Of a DNA stretch of 64,000 bases, positions 23,336-34,946 are shown in pieces. The translations under genes were made by a program, and so were the position numbers. The stretch is from Aphrophora alni (taxonomy: Eukaryota; Arthropoda; Insecta; Hemiptera; Aphrophoridae): positions 66,732,984-66,796,983 of the forward strand of contig OY740769.1 of NCBI GenBank assembly GCA_963513935.1, given 5' to 3'. A model generated the notes under the pieces. It was not told the origin of the DNA and made no database searches. It saw nothing but the letters and a program-made list of their open reading frames with translations. Position 1 is the first letter of the stretch. Every line of letters starts with the position of its first letter.

Positions 23336-24769
23336 AAATCCAGAGGTTTTTCACCTTTAAACAACAAGGGGTAAACATTTTAAATACAAAAACATTTTTC
23401 CAGAACATTCCTACTTGGGAGTTATGGGTCATAAATGAAAATAAAACATTGACGCTCTCTTTAACGGTCAATACACCAAAGTTATTATCATCAACATTTT
23501 AAATGAAATGTGAAGGTTTTTGATATAAACCACTATCTCTAAATTATAATTAAAAGAAAATTACAGTTTGAGCGTAATTTGGAGAATATAGTTACAGTTA
23601 AGATTGTTAACCTATAATAATTTTTATTTAAGTCCAATAAGTTTTATCTTGCACAAATTTAATAAAAATCATTTGTCCAATTTTGAATAATTTAGTTATT
23701 TGGTCTAATGACAGGTTACACTGATGTATTTTTGAAACATCGAACTATACCATAAATCGTCTCTAGATAACAAATTTGTGTTAATGGTTTTATCAGTTCA
23801 TGTTTTTAAAACATTATTGGACTCGGAGAACTACATAATGGATATATCTACCAAAAATGTAAAAAATCTATCTGTTTTCACGATTTCATGGATTTGTCTA
23901 TTTTGCGAAGACACTTGTGAGAAAGTAGAACTAATTTTCGACAATTAATATTATAGAGTATGGTTAGTAGCTAAACTAGACTATTAAGTAAAACAAAATT
24001 AAAACGTACAATAAATATAAAACGTACTAACAAAAGTAAAGCGAATAATTTGAAACACCCATCTTATATATACAAGCTGTTTTAAAATAACGATACAGCT
24101 GATACTAACTAGAAATTCAGTGAGAGACAATATGTTCGAATTTCGGATTTCGACTTAAAGAGGTTTTTATCTTATAGAGATTTAGTTTCTAATTAGCCAC
24201 ACTATCACCCCCCCCCCCTAATTTGTAGTATCTCAAAGAAATAAAAATTTAATTTGCAATTTTATTTCCCTATCTAAGAACTGCAGTAGATTAATAGATA
24301 CAGTAATACCGTACAGTATTATGTCAATAGCTAAAAACAAAAACAATGGCGAAAATATAGTAATATTTTTCTTTTCATTCGTTGCTCCACTATTTAGAGT
24401 TATAAAAATGAAAGTGTCAACTTCTATTTTTGTGGAAAGATTCGACTTATAAGAGTGGGTCCCTTCTAGTTATAGAAATATTTCAAACAAATTCATGTTG
24501 TAAAAGTAATTAAGAACATATGAAAATTGTGTTGGGTTTTGTTTATTTTTTCTAAATACAGAGATTTCCTCACTAATTAATTATATATCTCAGTAAATTA
24601 TAGAAACTAGTGATTTGCGTAAGATTGAAAATCCTGATACGTAGTTCTATTTTCCTTTATTTAAACCTAAACCGACTATTTTTTATGCTTAGGTTATTAT
24701 ACATTTGTAAATGCCGTTAAAAACCAACCTACGATTTTGTTAGTATAATTTTTTTTTAACAAACCTTAC
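23336..24769. other. intron DNA of the DRAM-family gene
   Basis: AT-rich with a run of nine to ten C at 24208-24217. Nothing else supported. Confidence 0.45.
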
Positions 24770-24996
24770 CTCAAATACAAAATAAGCTGAACCGCACAAA
24801 ATACAGATTGTAGCTCCAGTAAAATGTGGATAGTAGCATTTTGTTTCCTGGAAATTAGCTACTGTTAATAAACCAAGAGCAGCGACCTCACCCAAAATCG
24901 TAGCTATAATGTTCAATTGCTCACTGACTCGAGCGAAAGTGTTATTAAAAGTGTAATTTGCAATTTGAAGATATCTTATGTACACACAAAACGCAA
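24770..24996 (-). CDS. DRAM/Frag1-family membrane protein, exon with second-third membrane segments
   Basis: Acceptor CTGATCTGTTTCAG ends at 24997; donor GAG|GTAAGG starts at 24769. The exon starts by completing a codon (phase 1) and ends in phase 0. It encodes VYIRYLQIANY, then LNIIATILGEVAALGLLTVA followed by NFQET, and PHFTGATICILCGSAYFVFE. This matches the family core almost residue by residue: (Y/V)RYxQ, LGxxxxLGLxxVANFQET, HxxGAxxxFxxGxxY. This is the strongest family evidence in the gene. The acceptor lies only 100 bases from a DNA transposon (25101-26913). Confidence 0.88.
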
Positions 24997-25100
24997 CTGA
25001 AACAGATCAGAAAATACTCTTGATTGAATAAATCAAAGAAGGAAATTATTAATCTTATGAACTGTTTAAATTTTATTCTATAAACTAATACATAAACGTA

Positions 25101-26913
25101 GAGCTCCTCCGAAATGTGGTGGCGTTCGCCTTGACTGGGAAAAAGAGTTTTTTCTAACTTTTTGGTGGTCGCGAAAGCCGGCGGGCTAGTGCTCCATTGC
25201 CTGGACGTCGTGATTATTGCTATATTGTACAGTTAAAAAGTGGTAGTATTTACTTCATTTCCCCGCGCATGTAATTGATATTATTATTGTGTAATAATAC
25301 TGCAGTAGAAGACGTTTTGTTACGATGAAAAGTAATCAACGATTGAAAAAAGTTGGTGGGAATATTATTGCTTCCAGTCACTACAGATAATTTGTGATAT
25401 TCATCAGTTTATTAAAAGAGAGGTACAATGAGGTCGGATAATACTGAAGAAAGTGCAAGAAAGGGTTGCCCAAGCAACTTGCGTGTCATGGAAGACTGTT
25501 CAACGCATCATTAAAAAAAGTAAGACCAATGAACGAACTCGGCAACATTTTTGTCACCTCGCAAACGACGGCCGTAAGAAAACTTAAATCAAGACTAGAT
25601 GATTTAGACAAGTGAGTTGGTCGGTGGTGCGTTAATGAATTTCATATAACTCATAAGAAATGATTGACATTGAAAAATTTGCTTCCAGTTTCGAAGAAGA
25701 AAAAAATGACTTCAAAGGAGGAATATGGCCCCTTTAGCAAGTCGTACGAGATTTAGGCTTCAAGTGGAAAAATCAAGTGACAATAGAAAAACCTAATAGA
25801 AACACTAGACACTACTTGTGAAAAAGGTATCCAATATCTAAGAGGAATTAGATAATGTAGAAATGAAATACGACCCATAATTTACATCATGAAACATATG
25901 TTCATTCAGGCCACACAAAGCCACATTCAAATGAAGTCCCGTAGGTTTAAATGCAGGTCATCGTACACCGATCTCAAGAGGTCAATGCACTATCATTGTC
26001 CAGACAGGAAGTGAAAATGGGTTTATTAATAAAGCATTAATAATTTTTAAATATGGGGAGAAAAGTGGCAATTTTCATGAGGCTAAGAACTATACAAGTT
26101 ATGATAAATGGTTTCGAGAAACATTAATACCTAACCTTTCTCCCAACTCGCTGATTGTGATTGATAACGCTTCTCATCATAGGCTAACAAGCTGTTCAAC
26201 CCAGCACCCAACTCATCAACAAAAAAGTGCGACATAATAACCTGGCTTCGAAAAAATAATACACCATTCGATGAAAAGACCAGAACTGTGCTCACTAATA
26301 AAGTTACACCCCCCACCCCAGTTCAAAATTGAATATTTATTAGCGGAACATAGCCATAGTGTTCTTAGACTCCATCCATAATACACCTATCTCAATCCGA
26401 TTGATATGGTTTTATGATCTGGGCAGTAATCAAGAATCACGTTGTTGAACACAAAACTACATTTAAAACAGATAACTGAATTCAATTTGCGAAAGAAAAG
26501 ATTGACTCTATATCTGCAGACGACTGGTCTAAGAGATGTAAGTATGCTGAGAAAAACGAAGACGAATATTTAAAGTTAGAAGCTATAATTGACAATTATC
26601 CAGAAAGGATCATGTGTTACTTAGATGAGGACAATAAAGAGGAGACTGATGGCTAGTCAGGAAGTGATTGAGGAATTGGTGGTGTTGAGTTCTTGTAATT
26701 TGTAAGTACACAATGTATATTTAAATTTTTTAGACAAATCAACTTTTGTGGTTATTTATAGAGTAGGCTATGTAATTTATTCAATAATTAACAGCCAAGT
26801 GTATGAATCGTAGTAAAATGAATTAATGTAATTATTATAAAGACTTCCCCTCATCGGTTGCGTCCTTACGCTAAACTTTAGCGTCCAAGCGCCACCACAT
26901 AACTAACGAGCTC
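25101..26913 (+). mobile_element. Tc1/mariner (IS630-type) element with decayed transposase, TA target duplication
   Basis: The ends are inverted: AGAGCTCCTCCGAAATGTGG then TGGCG at the left, and on the opposite strand AGAGCTCGTTAGTTATGTGG then TGGCG at the right. The palindrome GAGCTC forms both tips, with TA at 25099-25100 and 26914-26915. The 1813-bp interior holds a broken transposase. The element occupies the intron between the DRAM-family exons at 30495-30616 and 24770-24996. Confidence 0.82.
25430..26656 (+). pseudogene. decayed DDE transposase (IS630/Tc1-type)
   Basis: A helix-turn-helix piece reads RVAQATCVSWKTVQRIIKK (about 25460-25518). After several frame breaks, the best block (25989-26184) reads TIIVQTGSENGFINKALIIF, then a middle part ending WFRETLIPNL, then IVIDNASHH, which contains the second catalytic Asp. 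The third catalytic motif is seen as LNPI at about 26391 but is disrupted by an insertion of about 14 bases before IWAVIKNHVV. The C-terminus (DDWSKRCKYAEKNEDEYLKL, ending at a stop at 26656) is in one frame. The gene cannot encode an active enzyme as it stands. Confidence 0.8.
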
Positions 26914-26919
26914 TATATA

Positions 26920-29900
26920 AAATAAGTCTAAGAAAGGTAATTAAACTGTCATAGGATTTAACTGAGTTTCTATTAGTACATAACTACTGTATATAAAAAA
27001 AATAGTTGGTGCGGCCAGTCGGTGAAGTTAAAAACTCAGAACTCAGCTTCTTAAAAAAATCATTAAAATCAGTCAATAAACAAATATTTCCAAAATTTAT
27101 TGGTTATTTTGGAACCGCTAGCAGCGGTTATTAACAAATCAATTTCAAATTCAAACACACCTCTCCAAAATAGATAAATAATATGAGTTAATATAACCTA
27201 CGATAAATAGGAATTGTAATTAATTTTCAACTACCTATATTTTACCGTGATTTATATGTAAAACGATTTCACCAAAATATAATAACGCCATGACACACCC
27301 ACTTGGTATCAGTAATACTGTGTTACTCGGGTTATCCATTTTTGAGATGTAAAAACCATCACTTAAATTTAACCTGCTTTTTATTTTCATAATACGATTT
27401 TGACAAAAATGTCCACACTTACAATTTTTTTAAAATAGTCATTCAATTGATGCAATAATAATAATATTAATCCAAGACAGTAAAGTCTAAATGTTATAAT
27501 GTTGTTCTATATTTCTGTTAGGACGTACATAATTTATTTAAGTATCATTTTACTTACGGTGACGTGTTTTGGATGAACTCCCTTTTAAAAAGCTATTTAC
27601 GTAATGCTTCATTTCTCAACAGTCAGTATGAATGTACTCAAATTAATTAGTCTAAATGTGTCCCTACGGGCTCAGAACGCTATTACAATACCATAATTTT
27701 CAAAAAAATCATAATAATTTTCTTACAATATTGAAGTGAAGTAAATAAAATAATGAAATCACTGGTTTAAAAAATTTCAATTTGAGATAAAAATCTTACA
27801 TGATGATTGGTCAGAAACAGTGGACTAGACCACTTCATAATTAATAATGAATGTCATCAAAATTGGACTGTTAGCAAAAATATTAATATGAAACCAACCT
27901 CTGTTTTTACTACCAACCATTAATTAATTTATCAAAATCAAATAATTTCATTAGACATCTTCCACGTACCAATTTTTAAGGTATTAGACTATTCGTCCTT
28001 GAAATAATAATTTACAAATATTTTTTTACTGACAAAGAGGCAGATATCATTCTGAAAAATGTGTTTCTTTTTATGTAACGGTTAAGTAAAAATATTCGAC
28101 TTGTAAATATTTGACAAATCGCCATCTTAAGTTATATTTTTTCAAAACAATTTAAGTGTGTATTTATTTTATTTATCATTTCTTTTCGGGAACAAAAAAA
28201 TATGGAGCTTAGAATATTTTGTTCGCGTACAAGTAACATCTAAAAACATTCAGCTGACGGTTAATTATTGCTGAAATAGGTTAAAGCAACCTATTAAATA
28301 AATGATTTACCAATGAACTTTTTAATAAATGATTTACCAATACATTTTATTGTATATGTTCAATAAAACATATAATAATAAAACACAACATTAAAGAATT
28401 AAACATTCTTTAATTTAATCAGATTGTAGTTAATTTAATTAAACTATTAAAATTACGTATTCTTCAATAACCTTATTTATATTTTGACGGTTTTAAATAA
28501 AACAGAACAAAAATAAATCTAAGAAGTTCTGCCTATTATCTCATAGGTGGCGTCGCGGCCACTTCTGTCAAATAGCAAAGTTTCACGGAATAGCAAAGTT
28601 TCACTTCTCTCAAGGACAAAGTTTCTTGACCATTATAGCGCTTCTGCAAATAGATGAGAATTGTCTCGTCTCTAACCAGGATATTCTTTGAAAACCAAAT
28701 TATGTAACTATATTTAGTTAAAGGTTGAGAAATAATTGTATAAAGATTAACATTTATCTCAATATGTTTCTCTTCATATTTGGAATCAGCTATTATTGAC
28801 GAATTCTGAATAACTTTCAAGTTGTAAAGTAAGTGAGAAACTAGTTTTCTTCTCACTTTGTGGGATTTCTCATTTTGTCTAAATCCTCATTTAAAGGAAT
28901 AAACAATAACTAGCTGATTTTAGGTAATCAATACGCCACATGTTTAAATTAATTGCATGACAAAATCTTAAAGCAAAGTTACATGTTAACATTGTTTAAC
29001 TGAATCAAAAATTGTAAAAAAATCATGAAATTGTAATCTGAATAGATTAAAAAATATAGAAATTTCATGAAATTGTAATTTGGAATAACTACAAGTTTTG
29101 TTTGAATTAACAAAAATATTAAAATGTTATTGTGTAATACCAAACTAAACTTTATTCAGTAAATTTTGAAGATATCATCCAATTACCATTGATCAATGTG
29201 CATTGATAAAAACTTTACATGCACATTTTATAAATTTGTAACACGACGAACATGATTCTAAATATAAAAATATATTAATTTTTAACAAAAGATGATAATT
29301 TCTTATATTTAGAATTGTTTTGAAATTAGTGACTTTTTGGACAATAACTCATTTTAATTAATATGGACAATAATTTGGTTGTATTAATTTCATTTGATTT
29401 TTACTTGTAGCTTGTTTAAACCAACACAGTTAGAAATTGTTTTTTGTTCAGTTAATCTTGTAGAAGATTGATTACACGATTGGTGTAAGCATCGAAACAA
29501 GGAACTTTCTCCAATGAAGTCAAACGTATAAATATAACAAAATCTATTATAAATTAAAGCATCAAATTTTACTAATTAAATATTGGGCAAACTAAACTTA
29601 TCAAATTTTCAAAATGTTTTCATCCACATAAAATTTGTTTTGTAAGAAATTAACTCTTTAAATTAAATTTTGTAGTTAAATATGAACTGATAACAAAAGA
29701 CCTAATTAAAAATATGTTCTATTCCTAATTAAAATTAAATAATTTTTAATTGTGCATACAGAGGGTGATGTTGTTCTTGGTTTATTCTTTAATTTTTTTT
29801 TACGTTCTAAAATTAATTTTTGTAAAGTTTCTATATAAACATATATATTTACTTATTATAAACAGAAAAACACATACAAAAAAGAAAAACTATAAAAAAC

Positions 29901-30494
29901 AAAACAGTAAAATAACCCTCGAATTGATTAATCATAACCGACTCCCCAATTTATTCATAAAACATAATTCTGTATAAATAAATAGATGTACTCTACTCGT
30001 ATATTAAGGTTAATGTTCAGTTGAAGGAATAAATTTTACGTTTCAGCTGATATCGTCAAAATTCAGTTTCTTACATAACAAAAAAGAGAGGGAGAAAAAT
30101 AAATTAAAAACTTCATACGTATATAATATAAATTTATATTTCAAGTATTCTTCAAAAACTTTTGCTTGTTAAAATTGTAATTTCTGTTTCAAGGACAGAT
30201 AGATCATTTTTTGTTTTATTCTGTTTAAGGATATTTCATTAAATTGTTCATTAATGATTGAACATAGAAATTGTTTCCATTTCCTTGAAAGAAAAGAGTG
30301 AACTGTACAGTATTGTTTATTGTCTGTGATCAAACTGTGCATTCTGTTGGATTGCATAACCAGTTTTAATTTATCCTATCTAATTTTATTTAAAAAGTCT
30401 CAATAGTGGCCTTAGACGTCATGATATTTCTCCATATATTGGAGTTAGTTAAAAGATTCTATTAATATAGAACAGTTATTTAAATACCACTTAC
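26920..30494. other. intron DNA of the DRAM-family gene
   Basis: AT-rich. Open frames at 28536-28856 (minus) and 29750-29977 (plus) have no family or splice support. A motif resembling a mutated hammerhead core (GAAGATTGATTACACGATTG, then GTGTAA, then CATCGAAAC) lies at about 29462-29502. Confidence 0.4.
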
Positions 30495-30616
30495 AAACAA
30501 CAGCACATAAACTCAGAAGGATTGAGAATATACTACTTTCTGGCTGAGTACTTCCTGTGTCACTTATGTACGGAATCCATAGTCGAATGTGGTTAAATTG
30601 AAATGAAACTGTATAC
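30495..30616 (-). CDS. DRAM/Frag1-family membrane protein, exon with the PYISDTG signature
   Basis: Acceptor TATTTGTTCACAG ends at 30617; donor GTTT|GTAAGT starts at 30494. The exon encodes YTVSFQFNHIRLW, then IPYISDTGSTQPESSIFSIL and LSLCAVV. PYISDTG(x)xPES is the hallmark of DRAM proteins just after the first membrane helix. It ends in phase 1, matching 24770-24996. The upstream exon is not settled. The adjacent minus-strand stretch (about 30700-30662) reads LNLFLIFAGGMF in the right phase and would make a good first helix, but the intron would be only 45 bases and an in-frame TAG lies upstream without an acceptor. Confidence 0.88.
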
Positions 30617-30915
30617 CTGTGAACAAATAACTAATTAATTATATACGTATTTTTTAGTTACAAGAACATACCACCAGCAAATATCAGGAAAAGATTGAGC
30701 AATATTTCGTAAATAGTCACATTTAAAAAAATCTATGTACTTCCTTAGAATTTTTGTCTGTAGTATTTAGCCGAAAAACCATCTACGTCAGCATTACCTT
30801 AACAAATAAAAAATAACAGAGCATAAAACACATACCCCTAGCTTTTGAATACTCTAATAGGGAGAGAACAAGAGTTGGTCAAGAGAGATCAGATATGAAA
30901 GCTAGAAGAACTTAC

Positions 30916-31040
30916 CTAAGACTAGATGAAGGAAGGTATAGATCTATCAGTGTATCAGGGTTTGCCACACTCTTACTACAAGTGAGCTACTGACGTCACA
31001 CTTCTTTGGAAAACACTTAAACTCTCGTCGTATAAACAGA
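30916..31040 (-). promoter_or_regulatory. candidate first non-coding exon and promoter of the DRAM-family gene
   Basis: A strong donor (CTTAG|GTAAGTTC) lies at 30915 on the minus strand. Upstream of it is a perfect CRE palindrome TGACGTCA (about 30990-30997) and a more CpG-bearing stretch. There is no ATG in the exon. It may be the 5' untranslated exon, with coding starting further in. This is inferred from position and signals only. Confidence 0.3.
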
Positions 31041-31154
31041 AGAGCAATTTGAAAATTAATTATTAATGCTATCTATTTAACTAACTTTTTTAAGTAAACA
31101 TCCACAAAACCAATAATGAAATTTTATTCATTACTGAGTTATCTATTTCTTACG

Positions 31155-31302
31155 GGAGATAAGTTGGTATGAAAAGTTATCAACTCTATGGAGATAGGAT
31201 GGTATGAAAACTTATCAACCCTGTGGACATAAACTGGTATAGAAAGATATCAATCCTATAGATATAAGTTCGTATCGTAACTTATCAACCTTGGTGATTC
31301 AT
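31155..31302 (+). repeat. degenerate minisatellite, about 40-bp unit, four copies
   Basis: The pattern GATAAGTTGGTATGAAAAGT and TATCAACTCTATG recurs with substitutions (GGTATGAAAACTTATCAACC, GGTATAGAAAGATATCAATC, CGTATCGTAACTTATCAACC). Confidence 0.75.
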
Positions 31303-32059
31303 TTTTAAAACATATTTTGAAAGGTATTTATAATTTTAATTTTAATCTAAGCTTGCTTTGCTAGTACCATAAATTAGTCTTAAGCGTAAACGTATTTGAT
31401 TAAAAATTAGTTTTCAATGATGGCGACCGTAATTTTATTTTACTTTCAATTTGGTGCACTACCATGGGTAATTAAAACCCTACATTGCATATTGTTGCCA
31501 TTTGGCAACACAATATTATTTGCTTTTAGAAATAAGGTTCCTGTCAACTAACATTAGATTAAATCATATGGGAATATTTGTTGGAGAGGGAAGTTTAGGT
31601 CTGTAATAGTGGTAGCACTGCTAATGTTCATTTCGCCAAGTGTCAACGAAATTGGTAGAGCATTATTGTATACATCTTATAACAACTCAGGCGAAGATTT
31701 TTGCTTTAAGAATCAGCATTTTTGGAGAGACGACAACCAATACGTTTCGTTTTGGTATTTGAAACTACATTTGAAAAACAGCTTCAGAAAATAATCGAAA
31801 TAATGGGTAGTAGTCTTAAGGTAGCTACCCAAATTTTGATTTATAGGGAAATAAATAGGGAAAAACATACTAAATTGAATAGGCAACAGACGATGTGCTA
31901 TTTTTTCACCTCAAAACGGATATTTCCACAAACAACTCAACATCGATTTTTTAAATCTACTCATTTGTTTTGGACAGACAAGTTAAGTATAAAATGTAGG
32001 GATATACTAAAATTCTGGTTGGTTAAAAGTACGAATATTTTGACGTAGACGTTAAGTTC
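31303..32059. other. unassigned DNA
   Basis: Contains a copy of the dispersed repeat also seen at 15488. The + strand frame at 31722-32048 starts inside that repeat and I do not accept it as a gene. Confidence 0.35.
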
Positions 32060-32539
32060 AGGAAAATCTAGTCGGGGAGATGTATATCATACCAGGTCCG
32101 GCTTGGATCTGTGTGTAGAGGTTGGGCCTTGCGGTGAATGGTGAAATGCATTAAAAAAGATATACAGTATAGTATGAAGCTTGGGGATTGATGTGTGTAA
32201 GGTTGGTGGTTGGGAAGTAAGGGATTGGCGGATGTGTCCAAAGGCTAGGGCGAAGTCCAATACGTGGTCGCTGGAGTTGGAGCTGTCCCTTTGGTCTTCG
32301 TTGGCGGAGCCCTTAGACTTCCTTGTAAAAGCGGCTCTGCCTACGAGCTTCTCAGACTTTACAAGAATAGTCTCGGACTTTGGTCATGGGATTATTTTTA
32401 GAGAGGAAGGTACGGTAGGAGAGTAGGCCGCAGGATGTTTTTACGTTACTTGCCGGGAGGCGACTTGCAGAGTAGATCGCCTTTTGTAAACCAATTTGTG
32501 TTCCCTGCCGGGAGGCTTCTCGAAGCGGTCTTAAAAACT

Positions 32540-32578
<39 letters not shown>

Positions 32579-33130
32579 CTCCCACAATTTACATGTTTTA
32601 CTTATATCTCATTGACAGTTATGACACGGCAGTTCCTTTCAAAAATATCTCCCTCCCCCCCCCAATACCAGCCATCGTTGATATGTGATTGTGTCATGTT
32701 TGTGAAGTGTCGGCTCGAAGTAATGAGATGAATAGTCCGAGAAGGACTAAATAGTTGAGATCTGATTCCGGAGAGATCTGAAATAGGTGTCTACTCGGAG
32801 AGAGCCCGAGAGATTCTGATGTTGTGGTCTATCCTCGGAGAGAGCCCGTGGTAGATATGATATGATTTTGACGGCGACTTAGCCGTATTTATAGGTTTTG
32901 ACCTTGGGGGGGGGGTTCATAAACGGAGTGAATTTTCATTGTGTCTCGCAAAGTGAGGTGAGCTACGAGCCAATCAGTGTTGAGCTGTTTTCTCAGGCAG
33001 ACTGGGAGCTTGTCCCGCAGCTGATTGAGTCAGGGATTGTTGCGTAAGTGTATGTGCGGGTGTATGCTAGGAGCGTTGCTTTGAGGCGTGTTTTCCTAAG
33101 GATTCCTGAGGATCATTTCTCGAAGGTGAA
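32060..33130. other. G-rich (strand-skewed) island interrupted by a long T tract
   Basis: The + strand is clearly rich in G and poor in C across about 1 kb, unlike the neighbours. A tract of about 39 T (32540-32578) divides it and could be the poly-A tail of a minus-strand retroposon. CTGCCGGGAGGC-type sequence occurs twice to its left (32451-32462 and 32505-32516). Short frames at 32181-32426 (plus) and 32352-32585 (minus) have no recognisable family. Confidence 0.45.
32726..32866 (+). repeat. cluster of four short hairpins with GAGA-type loops
   Basis: AGTCCGAGAAGGACT, a weaker AGATCT...CCGGAGAG...ATCT, CTCGGAGAGAGCCCGAG and CCTCGGAGAGAGCCCGTGG follow each other at about 30-45 base intervals. 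Each can fold with GAGA-rich loops. Function unknown. Confidence 0.55.
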
Positions 33131-33208
33131 TTTTGTTCCATATTGAAGACATTCATTTCTGATAAGAACTTCAATTCTTATAATTTCGGTTCTGTTTAGT
33201 TTGATTTT

Positions 33209-33210
<2 letters not shown>

Positions 33211-33253
<43 letters not shown>
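33211..33253. repeat. (TA)n microsatellite
   Basis: Perfect TA repeat of about 21 copies. Confidence 0.98.
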
Positions 33254-33255
<2 letters not shown>

Positions 33256-33259
33256 GTAA

Positions 33260-33520
33260 CGCTATAGTTTCGCGTCCTTCCATTGAAAAATTGCATTACG
33301 TTTTGCGTCCGCAGAAATTTGACGTCCGTATACGGACGCCCGATGACAATCCTTCGTTAAAATAATAACAGTTTCGAACTTTCGCGCCAAGTAATTTTTA
33401 TAAGGAGTATTGCTGACCAATTAACCTTTTCCTTCATTTCCCCCCTTTATGTTATCACTCCACGAGTCAGTATAAAGTTATTAAAGATTTGTCTTCGGAC
33501 GCGAAACGGCGGTAACATGA
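33260..33520. other. CpG-bearing patch with repeated GCGTCC/GGACGC and a perfect 16-bp palindrome
   Basis: CGTCCGTATACGGACG (33323-33338) is a perfect palindrome. GCGTCC or its complement also occurs near 33270, 33306 and 33497. This could be a transposon terminus or binding-site cluster; I found no matching partner end. Confidence 0.45.
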
Positions 33521-33864
33521 AAATTTCGTATATTTTGTTAGTTCAAGCTTTTTTCGCCACGTGGCAGCTGCGTCGCCCCGTATAGTCTTGAATGTGTATA
33601 AATCTTTTCGTTCATCTATCAATTTCGCGTCAAATGATTTGACAACATCGCAATCGTAATTCTTCGCTGGCTTTGCGTATTACTACTCTCGACAGACTAC
33701 CGTCACCCGACATTTTTTTCTCTACCGTTCATCCGATTCAGTTCTTAAGCTTAGCAGAATTCAGAAGGAAACGCGTGTTTCAGTATTGTTTACGCCGTTT
33801 GAAATACACAATCATTTCAATTTTCATTATTGATGTGACTGTAGATGTTTGGTGGACCATAAAA

Positions 33865-34412
33865 TATTATTGAGCTTTCTTACAAAAATTATATTAAGCA
33901 AATTTATAAAAGTTACTGTTTTTCTACAAAAAAAAATAATTAAACAGGCTTATAAAAAATATTTTAAAATACCAATAAATTATAGTGAGCTTGTGCATAC
34001 AAATTATACTGTTTTTCAACGAAATTATATTGAGTACGCTTACAAAAACTGTTTTAATATCCCATTAAATTATACTGAGCTCACTTGCAATTTTTTTATT
34101 TTATTTTTTTTTTTATTTTTTTTTTTTATTTTTTTTTAACAGAATTACATTAAAAACGCTTACGAAATTATTTCAATATCCTATTGAATTATGCTGAGCT
34201 CACTCACAAAAATTATATGCTTGTTCAACAAAATTATTTAAAGCATGCTTATATAAAATATTTTAATTTATCATTAAATTAAATTATACTGAACTATCTT
34301 GCAAAAAGTATACTGTTCTACAACAAAGTATATTTATATTATTTAGAAAAAAATATTAATTAAATTTATAAAAATTAAGAAATTTGCAATTCAATTATAC
34401 TGAGCTCATTCG
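33865..34412 (+). repeat. diverged tandem repeat, about 105-bp unit, six copies
   Basis: TATACTGAGCTCACT-like anchors occur at 33871, 33986, 34076, 34195, 34290 (TGAACT) and 34401, each followed by ACAAAAATTATA and CAACAAAATTATA-like blocks. Spacing is 115, 90, 119, 95 and 111. One unit is enlarged by a T-rich insert at 34088-34138. The open frame at 33849-34139 is repeat-derived. Confidence 0.75.
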
Positions 34413-34519
34413 CAAAGATTTCCTGTTAAGGTTATCCCATTCAATTCGGTCCAGCCCGGCTGGCCGAATTAGAATGATGCTATAGGCCTAAATGTTCTTT
34501 AAATGGAGGTGACTACTCC

Positions 34520-34655
34520 GGTCCGCTTCGTTACGTCACGATCATTCCGTGTTTTAAGGGTTTAGAAATCGAAATCTCCGGACATTATCGGAAATACCAA
34601 AAACATTGCTCTATTCGGATGTGAATGGAAGGATCTTGACGAAACAAAGCGGACC
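34520..34655. repeat. inverted repeat with 24-bp arms
   Basis: GGTCCGCTTCGTTACGTCAC then GATC (34520-34543) pairs with GATCTTGACGAAACAAAGCG then GACC (34632-34655), with three mismatches. The spacer is 88 bases. It could be a small foldback element. Confidence 0.65.
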
Positions 34656-34895
34656 GAATCGGGCATACACGTATAGAATTCATCTTAATTTGGCGGACCC
34701 GACCGTCCGTACCAAACCGTCTGAATCCCAGAATGTATTTTTTTTAAGTGGCATAGATCCAGTAGAGTATGGGGTCGAGTTCATAAAACCATGTTTCTGG
34801 TGTCAAAATGTTTAAGACAAGGGCGCCACGTAGTTTTAAAGGTATAGGCCCCACATAAAATTTCTAAAATGTAGAGGCTAAAACTACGAACTTAC

Positions 34896-34946
34896 CTCTA
34901 TGACCTGTTTTAATGATATGTAGCTCTGATTTCTAAAGTTCTCCAT
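34896..34946 (-). CDS. candidate first coding exon of an unidentified minus-strand gene
   Basis: An ATG at 34946 opens MENFRNQSYISLKQVIE and meets a consensus donor GAG|GTAAGT at 34895. The same frame is open upstream for about 30 more codons (YWTGQDFLFGSWAVRKDG), and a TATATA with CCAAT lies near 35095-35108 on the same strand. I do not recognise the protein and found no second exon. Confidence 0.3.

Noticed and set aside
27250..27350. Minus-strand frame with a membrane-like segment (NTVLLIPSGCVMALLYFGEI) near a donor
   Set aside because: It lies between two DRAM-family exons that already join in phase, so it cannot be part of that gene; no other support.
30617..30700. First membrane helix of the DRAM-family gene directly upstream of the PYISDTG exon
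   Set aside because: Phase and hydrophobicity fit, but the intron would be 45 bases and an in-frame TAG lies upstream with no acceptor between; left as a remark only.
31722..32048. 108-codon open frame
   Set aside because: It starts in a dispersed repeat shared with 15488 and shows no family motif or splice context.
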